Origin: an uncultured Lachnospiraceae bacterium
GTDB taxonomy: Bacteria; Bacillota; Clostridia; Lachnospirales; Lachnospiraceae
DNA: 64,000 nt
NCBI GenBank assembly: GCA_902779575.1
Contig: CACZBW010000011.1
Span: forward strand, 1 to 64,000
Reading direction: 5' to 3'
Shown: one piece after another, positions 25,294 to 32,455 of the stretch
Layout of the letters: the number at the start of each line of letters is the position of its first letter
How positions within the stretch are numbered: the first letter of the stretch is position 1
Translations under genes and position numbers: made by a program
The notes under the pieces: generated by a model
The model's database searches: none
Told to the model about the DNA's origin: nothing
What the model saw: the letters and a program-made list of their open reading frames with translations, nothing else

Positions 25294-25320
25294 GGAAACA
25301 CTGATTAAATCAGTGTTTCC
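25294..25320. repeat. Palindromic repeat, copy 1
   Basis: GGAAACACTGATT (25294-25306) and AATCAGTGTTTCC (25308-25320) form a 13-pair perfect stem around a single A. It begins at the base after a TGA stop. The core GGAAACACTGAT...ATCAGTGTTTCC recurs inside the element at 41723-41761, and related GGGAAACGCTG arms occur at 41570 and 59046. It lacks a T tail on the + strand (CTAAG follows), so it looks like a dispersed REP-like sequence rather than a simple terminator. Confidence 0.7.
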
Positions 25321-25404
25321 CTAAGTGTGATTATGATGAAATGAGCTGTAACAGAATATTTGTCTTTTGAGAGTAAAGAAGTTTTATGAGGAGCGGGAGA
25401 TACA

Positions 25405-26382
25405 ATGAGTAAGCTGGCTGTGGTTTTTCCCGGGATCGGATATACGGTGGACAAACCTCTGCTGCATTACAGCAGAAGGCTTGCGGCAGACGCAGGATAT
25501 GAAATAAAGCTGCTGCCCTACGCGGGATTTCCCAAAAAGGTAAAAGGCGACAAAGGGCGGATGGCGGATAGCTATCGGATTGCCCTGGAACAGTCAAAAG
25601 AAATGCTTTCGGAGACAGACTTTTCCGTGTATGAAGAGATCCTGTTCATCGGGAAAAGTATCGGAACCATCGTGGCCGCGCAGCTGGCTTCGGAGAGTCC
25701 GGTTTCTTCCAGAATCCGGCTTGTGCTGTATACGCCACTGAAAGAGACATTTTCCTTTCCTTTCGGGGAAGCGCTGGTTTTCACGGGATCTGCGGATCCC
25801 TGGGTGCAGGGTCCGGATGAGATACCGCAGGCATGCCGGGAGAGAGAAATTGTATGCCATGTGATTCCCGATGCAAATCATTCCCTGGAGACCGGGGATG
25901 TGCAGCGGGATATCCGGAACATGCAGGGGATCATGGAGAAGACAGGACGCTTCATCCGGGAGGAAGCAGCCGGAAGCCGGCAGCAGGAGAAGCAGGTAAA
26001 AATTTTATTGGAGCCGCTCAGTCCACGCTTTTCGGTCTGCAAAGTTCCTGATTATTCCGGAATCGATCTTATGCAGCCTTTCTGCTTTACCGGGACAACG
26101 GACGAGGAAAAATCTCTTGTCTGTCCTGAAGCGCTGGTCCCGGATCACACGTCGGAGAGGAATGACGGCTGGAAGGGATTTCGCATTATCGGACAGCTGG
26201 ACTTTTCCCTGATCGGAATACTCGCCCGGATCTCAGAGATCCTGGCGTCAAATGGAATCGGAATATTCGCGGTCTCGACATTCAACACGGATTATATTTT
26301 TACGAAAGAAGAAAATTCAGATAAGGCGCTTGCAGTTTTGAAAGCGGCGGGATTTTTGCAGTGCCGCCTGAGAGAGGAATGA
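25405..26382 (+). CDS. Alpha/beta hydrolase fused to an ACT domain
   Basis: A 325-residue protein. The N-terminal domain (1-190) resembles an alpha/beta hydrolase: nucleophile elbow GKSIGT around residue 84, then an acid region (GSADPWV) and His in DANHSLE. From about 200 on it changes to a CASTOR-type ACT module (FRIIGQLDFSLIGILARISEIL, 259 onward), which binds amino acids. No signal peptide. AGGAGCGGGAG precedes the ATG. The glutaredoxin-like gene follows after 11 bp. The fusion suggests hydrolase activity gated by a small ligand; this is inference. Confidence 0.7.
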   Translation: MSKLAVVFPGIGYTVDKPLLHYSRRLAADAGYEIKLLPYAGFPKKVKGDKGRMADSYRIALEQSKEMLSETDFSVYEEILFIGKSIGTIVAAQLASESPVSSRIRLVLYTPLKETFSFPFGEALVFTGSADPWVQGPDEIPQACREREIVCHVIPDANHSLETGDVQRDIRNMQGIMEKTGRFIREEAAGSRQQEKQVKILLEPLSPRFSVCKVPDYSGIDLMQPFCFTGTTDEEKSLVCPEALVPDHTSERNDGWKGFRIIGQLDFSLIGILARISEILASNGIGIFAVSTFNTDYIFTKEENSDKALAVLKAAGFLQCRLREE

Positions 26383-26393
26383 AGGAGGGAAAA

Positions 26394-26705
26394 ATGATTA
26401 AAATTTACGGTATGCCGACATGCCCTTACTGTGATTATGTTCATGAGCAGATCGTGGGACGAGAGAATGAGTTTGAGTATATCAATATTGGTGAAAATAT
26501 CCGGAATATGAGCATTTTTACCAGGATGCGGGATACGAATCCTGTCTTTGATCACTGCAAGGATATCGGTGACGTCGGAGTTCCTGCCTTTGTCTTTGAG
26601 GACGGCAGGGTTTCTCTGGATCCCGCCGATGCGGGTCTGATCGAATATGGGTCACCGAATGCATGCTCCGTTGAGGATCATAAAAACGGAAGAAAAGGCT
26701 GCTGA
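26394..26705 (+). CDS. Glutaredoxin-related protein
   Basis: A 103-residue thioredoxin-fold protein with the redox motif CPYC (residues 10-13, in MPTCPYCDYV), a cis-Pro loop GDVGVPAFVF and a C-terminal cysteine. Length and motif fit glutaredoxins or related disulfide reductases. AAGGAGGG precedes the ATG. It is co-transcribed with the hydrolase-ACT gene 11 bp upstream. Confidence 0.85.
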   Translation: MIKIYGMPTCPYCDYVHEQIVGRENEFEYINIGENIRNMSIFTRMRDTNPVFDHCKDIGDVGVPAFVFEDGRVSLDPADAGLIEYGSPNACSVEDHKNGRKGC

Positions 26706-26716
26706 AGGCAGCCTTT
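26694..26716 (+). terminator. Hairpin over the end of the glutaredoxin-like gene
   Basis: AAAGGCTGC (26694-26702) pairs with GCAGCCTTT (26708-26716) around the stop codon. The nine-pair stem is followed by GGTCAGCGGTCTTTTCC, so the T tract is delayed; it is a probable but not ideal terminator. Confidence 0.5.
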
Positions 26717-26819
26717 GGTCAGCGGTCTTTTCCTTCCGTACAGTGCCAGGGTACGGCGCCGGACTGGAAATCGTGGGACAGGATTGTTAGAATACAGACC
26801 ATTGAGGAGGTGACCCTGT

Positions 26820-27425
26820 ATGTGCTGCCGGTATTGGACCGATGAATCCCCGGAGCTGCGGCCGATCGTGGAAGAGATGAACCGCTCGCCGCTCATGAAG
26901 AAATGGCAGGATAAAGCCAAAGTCAAAAGTTACGGCGAGATTTTTCCGACGGATGTGGCACCGGTGATTGCGCCTAACAGGTCCGGACTGAGGACGGTCT
27001 ATCCAATGAAATGGGGTTATTCCGGTAAGAGCCTGCTGATGAATGCCCGTTCTGAGACGGCAGCGGAGAAGCTGACTTTCCGGGAGGATTGGGTAAGGCA
27101 TCGCTGTATTGTACCGGCCTCCTGGTATTTTGAGTGGGAACACTATCCGGGAAGCGACGGGAAAAAACACACCGGAGATAAGTATATGATCCATCCGAAA
27201 GATTCCGCTGTGACCTGGCTGTGCGGACTCTACCGAATTGAGAACGGCCTGCCGGTATTTGTCATTCTGACCCGGGAACCCGGAGAAGCGCTCTGTTTTC
27301 TTCATGACCGGATGCCGCTTATCATGCCTGAGGAACTGGTGACGGAATGGATCCGTCCGGACCGGAAGCCGGAAGAGCTGCTGCCCCGTGCGCTGACGGA
27401 TCTGGATTTTGAGAAGGTATTGTAA
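26820..27425 (+). CDS. SRAP family (YedK/HMCES-like) abasic-site processing protein
   Basis: A 201-residue protein starting MCCRYW, so after Met removal Cys2 is the N-terminal nucleophile. N75 and R77 (in NARSET), E105 (in YFEWEH) and H162 (in LHDRMPLIM) match the active-site set of E. coli YedK (C2, N75, E105, H160). These proteins crosslink to abasic sites in single-stranded DNA and protect them from nucleases. GAGGAGGTGA precedes the ATG. No LexA box was seen directly upstream. Confidence 0.93.
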   Translation: MCCRYWTDESPELRPIVEEMNRSPLMKKWQDKAKVKSYGEIFPTDVAPVIAPNRSGLRTVYPMKWGYSGKSLLMNARSETAAEKLTFREDWVRHRCIVPASWYFEWEHYPGSDGKKHTGDKYMIHPKDSAVTWLCGLYRIENGLPVFVILTREPGEALCFLHDRMPLIMPEELVTEWIRPDRKPEELLPRALTDLDFEKVL

Positions 27426-27489
27426 AGGAATCCGCTTTTCCATGCCGGTTTAAGAATATAACGGACATTCAACTGCAGTTATTTACGCA

Positions 27490-27551
27490 AAAACTCCCTT
27501 CCGCAGAAACAGGTCTTTATCTTCGATCCTGTCTCTCCGAAAGGGAGTTTT
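27490..27551. terminator. Bidirectional terminator
   Basis: AAAACTCCCTT (27490-27500) and AAGGGAGTTTT (27541-27551) are perfect inverted arms. An inner ACAGG/CCTGT pair shortens the loop. The stem ends in A tracts on one side and T tracts on the other, so it can end the + strand SRAP gene and the - strand gene at 27599-27943. Confidence 0.8.
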
Positions 27552-27598
27552 GTTTATAAGGCTCCTGCATTCTGCAGGCTTCTGTGCCCGTTTTTATA

Positions 27599-27943
27599 TT
27601 ACTGAGGGCGTACCGCGATCAGGTTTCCGTTGCAGTCATAGATTGTTACGGTATGAGATGCTTCATCGGAAACATACAGGTTGCCGGCTTCGTCTGTCCA
27701 GGATACTTTGGAAGTCATGCCGGAACCCGGCTTCTCCTCACGGGCCTTGATTGTCTGGCGGTACTCATTTCCCGCTGCATCGTACCAGATCACTGTTGTG
27801 CTGCTGATGATGCCATCACCGTCTGTATATTCTACGTTGTCTACGACACGTTTTCCGGAATTCTCTTCCGCGAAAGTGGTTGCTCCGAATGCGGAAACAG
27901 CAGCCATAACACCGATTACCATTGCAGCGATTGTCTTTTTCAT
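27599..27943 (-). CDS. Small secreted protein, function unknown
   Basis: A 114-residue protein with a clear signal peptide (MKKTIAAMVIGVMAAVSAFG, cleavage near FAEE). The mature part is about 90 residues, beta-rich, with repeated aromatic-Asp-Gly turns (WYDAAGNEY, WTDEAGNLY, IYDCNGNLI) that look like three short beta-hairpin repeats. AGAGGGA lies about 7 bp upstream of the start. I recognise no family. It is a single-gene transcript. Confidence 0.7.
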   Translation of the reverse strand: MKKTIAAMVIGVMAAVSAFGATTFAEENSGKRVVDNVEYTDGDGIISSTTVIWYDAAGNEYRQTIKAREEKPGSGMTSKVSWTDEAGNLYVSDEASHTVTIYDCNGNLIAVRPQ

Positions 27944-28115
27944 TTTTTTATCCCTCTTTTATTCTTTCTTTCTATCTTGTTTTTTATGTCCGGCCGCTTT
28001 TGCAGCGGCTTTGTTATCTGCTTGACACTGATATATACGCTCAAGAGGGAAGGATCCACGCGTCTCTTCAAAAAATATTAAAAACTTTTTAGAAACAATT
28101 TTACCAAAGCTGGTA

Positions 28116-29504
28116 TTATGAATTCTGTACGGTCAGATTTCTGAGCCAGCGTTCTTTTTTCAGCCAGAAATGGAATACCACAAGCTTGATCAGGTCCACC
28201 AGCTTGACGCCGCAGTACAGTACAACCGGACCTACATTTGTGAATCGTGCCAGAAGAAAGACCATGGGCAGCATGACAAGCAGCGTAAGCCCGGCGTCCG
28301 TATAAGCGCCCATCTTTGTATCGCCGCCTGCCCGCGCGACTGCCTGCTGCGTGTTCATGTACACCCAGACCGGCATAAAGAGCGCCATCAGGGTAACCAT
28401 ACTCCGGCAGATTCCGACGGCACTGGGGCTGAGACGGCCGAACACGACAGGTACGATCAGCGTGGTGGCAAGCCCGAAGCCTGTCATGATCACGCCGAAG
28501 ACAGCGGAACCGGACAGAAGCCAGCTCTTCTCCCTGCGGGCTTTCTCCAGGTCTCCTGCGCCGAGGGTTTTGCCCAGGATGACGCCTGTCGCGGAATAGA
28601 CTCCGCCGAACGCCACGAAGTACAGATTCGCGATGGTAAAGCTTGAGGCCATGCCTGATACGACATCCGCTCCGCCGCGTCCGTTGTAGATTGCGGTGGT
28701 TATTGTCTCCGAGAATACCCAGACCATCTCGCAGAAAAGTACCAGGGCGCTTTTTTTGAAGATTTCTTTAAAGAGACTGCGGTCAATTTTCAGAAGATCT
28801 GACAACCGGATCGCGAAATCAGGTTTCATGCGGATGTAGACCGCAAGAAAGATCACGAATTCCACCAGCCGTGCGATGACTGTTGCAAGGGCAGCGCCGC
28901 GGACATCCAGACGGGGGAAGCCGAGATTTCCGTATATCAGCAGCCAGTTGAAGGTCGTGTTGACCAGAGTGGCGATGACTGTGATAACCAGCGGTATCCG
29001 TACCTGTCCCATATCCCGCATGGAACTCGCGATACTGACGGATATTGTCATGGGAATGCCCATCCAGAACATGATGCGGATGTACTGCACTGCCTGGTCC
29101 AGGATCAGGTCAGCCTGTGAGTTTCCGATCAGCATCAGGGAAAGTACCTGTCTGGGGAAGACCACACAGACCAGGACATATGGAATGAACGCGGCAAGTC
29201 CCGCGGCGAGTTTAAAGCGGAAGGCCTGCTGCATCCCTTCTTTGTTTTCCGCGCCGAAGAACTGGGTCATGAAGATGCCGCCGGACATGCAGATGGCGTT
29301 GAGAAACACCATGAAGATAAACAATACCTGACCGGCGACATTTACACCGGACATACAGACATCCCCAAGGCCCGATACCATGAAATTGTCGACCAGTGAT
29401 ACCAGACTCTGGATCAGCTGCTGAAGCATAATGGGCACTGCGATGGCCAGTGCTTCGCGATAGAATTGTCCGGGACCGAAAAGCCCCCGCCTGCTGACTG
29501 CCAT
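28116..29504 (-). CDS. MATE family multidrug efflux transporter (1 of 3)
   Basis: A 462-residue membrane protein with 12 predicted helices in two related halves. QQLIQSLVSLVDNFMVSGLG near the N-terminus and the equivalent VWVFSETITTAIYNGRGG in the second half are MATE hallmarks. The start at 29504 is preferred to 29531 because GAGGTGAG is correctly spaced only for the former. It exports drugs or metabolites using a Na+ or H+ gradient. It is transcribed from a perfect-consensus promoter with a palindrome in the spacer, so it is probably tightly repressed until induced. Confidence 0.9.
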   Translation of the reverse strand: MAVSRRGLFGPGQFYREALAIAVPIMLQQLIQSLVSLVDNFMVSGLGDVCMSGVNVAGQVLFIFMVFLNAICMSGGIFMTQFFGAENKEGMQQAFRFKLAAGLAAFIPYVLVCVVFPRQVLSLMLIGNSQADLILDQAVQYIRIMFWMGIPMTISVSIASSMRDMGQVRIPLVITVIATLVNTTFNWLLIYGNLGFPRLDVRGAALATVIARLVEFVIFLAVYIRMKPDFAIRLSDLLKIDRSLFKEIFKKSALVLFCEMVWVFSETITTAIYNGRGGADVVSGMASSFTIANLYFVAFGGVYSATGVILGKTLGAGDLEKARREKSWLLSGSAVFGVIMTGFGLATTLIVPVVFGRLSPSAVGICRSMVTLMALFMPVWVYMNTQQAVARAGGDTKMGAYTDAGLTLLVMLPMVFLLARFTNVGPVVLYCGVKLVDLIKLVVFHFWLKKERWLRNLTVQNS

Positions 29505-29651
29505 GTTTCTCACCTCGCTCTCTTCATTCATAAATGCTTTTGTTTCAGCAGCTCCGAAATCATTATCCGCCTCTGCCGACGGGAGCTGCCCTCTTTTTTC
29601 TTCCGATTATGATCTCCCACAAAGAGAGAACCTGAAGTGCGGACAGGTCCC

Positions 29652-29680
29652 ATTATAGTGAACGATCGGTCACATGTCAA
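29652..29680 (-). promoter_or_regulatory. Perfect-consensus promoter with embedded operator for the MATE gene
   Basis: On the minus strand TTGACA (29680-29675) and TATAAT (29657-29652) are exactly 17 bp apart. The spacer holds a near-perfect palindrome, plus-strand GTGAACGATCGGTCAC (29658-29673), symmetric at 14 of 16 positions around CGATCG. This is typical for a TetR-type repressor controlling an efflux pump. No TetR gene is in the window, so the regulator would be encoded elsewhere. The leader to the ATG at 29504 is about 140 nt. Confidence 0.85.
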
Positions 29681-29874
29681 ATTCTTTTTAAGGACAGGCT
29701 TGCGAATATGGATATTATAGAAGCAGAATCTCGTGTATAATGAAATAACAGTGCCGAAAGGACCATTTCCGCAGCCGCATGTGTGTATAGGGGAGCAGTT
29801 CAGTCCGGCAGGCTCTGCTGATTTACGAATGGAGCAGAAAGGCCGGGTGCTTTTCTGATAATAAGGAGGAACTC

Positions 29875-30741
29875 ATGTACCGCTACGAGACCCATCTTCA
29901 TACAGTGGAATCCAGTGCCTGCGGCGCTACGCCCGGCAGAGAATATCCGGTGATTTTCAGGGACAGGGGTTATGACGGTATCTTTATCACCGATCATTTC
30001 TTTCATGGGAATACCCGTCCTTCCAGAGATCTTCCCTGGCCGGATTATGTGGACGCCTACATGAAGGGATATGAGGAGGCTAAGAAGGCCGGTGACGCCA
30101 TAGGGTTCAAGGTCTTTTTCGGGATTGAGGAGAATTTCGACGGAGATGAATATCTGCTTTACGGGGTCGGCAGGGAGTTTCTGCTCGCGCATCCGGAGAT
30201 CCCGCACTGGACCCGCAGACAGATGATACGGCTGGTCCACGAAGCCGGAGGCGCAGTGATTCAGGCACATCCTTTCCGGGACAGGGATTATATCACGAAG
30301 ATCCATCTTTTTCCGGAGGATGTTGATGGGATCGAGGGCATCAATACGGCCAATTCCGCAAATGACAATCTGGCCGCCCTGTATTACGCCATGCAGTACG
30401 GTTTCCTGATTCAGGCCGGGTCGGATACTCACAACAAAAACCGGATCGGGGACGGAAACGGAGGCATTCTTTATGAGACAGCAATCCGTTCGCCCGAAGA
30501 TTACGCGGACAGACTTCTCCGCGGGGAAAGGCCACGGATCTTTTATCCGGAGTCCTTCTTTGAGGGGATGGACAGAGTTCATGTGGAACTGCCTGCAGAG
30601 ATCTTCCTGGACGGAAGCTGGCGGGAGCTGCCCCATGAGGAAATTCAGGAATGGGCCGCATCCGCGGAGGCGGCTGTCGATGGCGCAGGGCTTCGGTCAG
30701 AGGAACTTGTAAAAAGGATCATTGCCCGGCTGGGAGCATAA
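29875..30741 (+). CDS. PHP domain phosphoesterase
   Basis: A 288-residue protein with the PHP metal motif near the N-terminus (THLHTVES, H7 and H9), ITDHFF, the QAHPFRD block and the GSDTHN block, giving most of the trinuclear metal ligands. PHP proteins hydrolyse phosphoesters such as histidinol phosphate, 3',5'-bisphosphonucleotides or oligonucleotides. The substrate is not clear. AAGGAGGAA precedes the ATG. It is followed by a tandem-repeat spacer and a GH13 gene. Confidence 0.85.
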   Translation: MYRYETHLHTVESSACGATPGREYPVIFRDRGYDGIFITDHFFHGNTRPSRDLPWPDYVDAYMKGYEEAKKAGDAIGFKVFFGIEENFDGDEYLLYGVGREFLLAHPEIPHWTRRQMIRLVHEAGGAVIQAHPFRDRDYITKIHLFPEDVDGIEGINTANSANDNLAALYYAMQYGFLIQAGSDTHNKNRIGDGNGGILYETAIRSPEDYADRLLRGERPRIFYPESFFEGMDRVHVELPAEIFLDGSWRELPHEEIQEWAASAEAAVDGAGLRSEELVKRIIARLGA

Positions 30742-30765
30742 ACTGGCGACAGAAGCTGGCAGGGT

Positions 30766-30880
30766 AAGCTGACAGCGCGAGCCTGCAGTCACAAGCCGCG
30801 GAGATAAGCTGACAGCGCGAGCCTGCAGGCACAAACCGCGGGCAGAAGCTGACAGTATAAGCCTGAGCCTGCAGCCGGAC
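30766..30880. repeat. 40-bp tandem repeat, about three copies
   Basis: Units start at 30766, 30806 and 30846, each opening with AAGCTGACAG and continuing with GCGCGAGCCTGCAG in the first two; the third is diverged and shorter. The period is exactly 40 bp. It fills most of the 205-bp gap between the PHP and alpha-amylase-like genes. No ORF or hairpin explains it. Confidence 0.75.
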
Positions 30881-30946
30881 TTTGCCGGAGGCCGGCAGGG
30901 ATCATACGGAAGAGATTGCGGAAGAGATTTTAAGAAAGGATTACCC

Positions 30947-32236
30947 ATGGCAGATCAGACAAAAAAGGAACTCAGAAACAAGCTGATGTACCAGGTCTTT
31001 GTGCGCAATTACACGGAGGAAGGCACATTTGACGGCGTCAGAAGGGACCTCGACCGGATCCGGGACCTGGGGGTGGACATCGTCTATCTTCTTCCGATCC
31101 ACCCCATCGGGGAGAAATGCAGGAAAGGGAGCCTTGGTTCTCCTTATGCCATCAGCGATTACCGCGCGGTCAACCCGGAGTACGGAACTCTGGATGATTT
31201 CCGGGCGCTGACAGAAGCCATTCATGAAAAAGGCATGAAATGCATAATCGACGTGGTATACAATCATACCTCGCCTGACTCCGTGCTGTCTGCCGAACAC
31301 CCGGAGTGGTTTTACAGAAAAGAAGACGGTTCTTTCGGAAATCATGTAGGCGACTGGAGCGATATCATTGACCTTGATTATACCCGCGAAGGGCTGGCGG
31401 AATATCAGATTGAGACGCTGAAGTACTGGGCCGGGATGGTGGACGGCTTCCGCTGCGACGTGGCGCCGTTCCTGCCCCTCTCTTTCTGGGAAAAGGCCAG
31501 AAAGGAAGTGGCGGAAGTAAATCCCGACTGTCTCTGGCTCTCCGAATCGGTGGAGCCTGCCTTTATCCGGGAAATGAGGGACCGCGGGCTCGGCGTGCTC
31601 AGCGACGGAGAGATTTTCCGGGCATTTGACGTGTCCTATGATTACGATGTTTTTGAGTATTTTACCGGATACCTGAAAGGGGACAATTCTCTTTCCGATT
31701 ACGCGGAGGCTCTCAACAGGCAGGAAACCATCTACCCGGATAATTATGTCAAGCTCCGTTTCCTGGAGAACCATGACCAGGCGCGGGTGCGTTTCCTTGT
31801 CCCGGATGAGAAAAGCCTGCGCAGCCTTACAGCATTTTCCTTCTTCCAGAAAGGGATGGCTTTCCTTTACGCCGGACAGGAATTCGGTGCTTCTCACAGG
31901 CCGAGCCTGTTTGACAAGGACACTGTATGTATGAAAGCGGAAAATGGAACCGATCTGACGGAACTGATCCGGCGCATGGCCTGCATCAAAAAGGATCCGC
32001 TCTTTACAGACAGTACTTACAGGGTCTGGACGTCCGGAGAGGACATGCTCACCGCCTGTCACAGCCGGAACGGGTCCGTACTCGTGGGAGTCTTTTCCTT
32101 TAAGGGAAAAACATCGCCGGCTTATGTGCCGCTTCCGGACGGATATTATGAGAATCTGATCGACGGGAAGACGGTGGAGGTTTACCGGGAGCGCGTGATC
32201 TGCAATGGTGAACCTCTTATTCTAAGGAAGTGTTGA
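30947..32236 (+). CDS. GH13 alpha-amylase family glycosidase, cytoplasmic
   Basis: A 429-residue TIM-barrel enzyme with the four GH13 regions: DVVYNH, GFRCDVAPF (nucleophile D171), WLSESVEP (acid/base E200) and FLENHDQ (D277). There is no signal peptide, so it acts inside the cell on imported alpha-glucosides or glycogen-derived oligosaccharides. It is shorter than most alpha-amylases and ends in a small beta domain. AGAAAGGA precedes the ATG. A neighbour on the other strand is a GH2 enzyme. Confidence 0.9.
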   Translation: MADQTKKELRNKLMYQVFVRNYTEEGTFDGVRRDLDRIRDLGVDIVYLLPIHPIGEKCRKGSLGSPYAISDYRAVNPEYGTLDDFRALTEAIHEKGMKCIIDVVYNHTSPDSVLSAEHPEWFYRKEDGSFGNHVGDWSDIIDLDYTREGLAEYQIETLKYWAGMVDGFRCDVAPFLPLSFWEKARKEVAEVNPDCLWLSESVEPAFIREMRDRGLGVLSDGEIFRAFDVSYDYDVFEYFTGYLKGDNSLSDYAEALNRQETIYPDNYVKLRFLENHDQARVRFLVPDEKSLRSLTAFSFFQKGMAFLYAGQEFGASHRPSLFDKDTVCMKAENGTDLTELIRRMACIKKDPLFTDSTYRVWTSGEDMLTACHSRNGSVLVGVFSFKGKTSPAYVPLPDGYYENLIDGKTVEVYRERVICNGEPLILRKC

Positions 32237-32355
32237 TCATATTGCTGCTTCCACAGAGTATCCGGAAGATGCTGCTGATGAGATGCCTGCGTCCGGCATG
32301 AACCGAAGCGGCAGCGCAGGCACAGTACCGTGGAATATTATATAAAATGAATCAA

Positions 32356-32416
32356 AAAACCGGATTTTCACAGAAGCATGGCTGACAGGCAGCGCGGCTT
32401 TGAAAATCCGGTTTTA
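32356..32416. terminator. Terminator between convergent GH13 and GH2 genes
   Basis: AAAACCGGATTTTCA (32356-32370) pairs perfectly with TGAAAATCCGGTTTT (32401-32415), a 15-pair stem. The A and T tracts at both ends let it work in both directions, ending the + strand GH13 and - strand GH2 transcripts. Confidence 0.88.
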
Positions 32417-32455
32417 TCTTATCCGGGACCTCTGATCGGGTCCCGCTTTTCTGTT

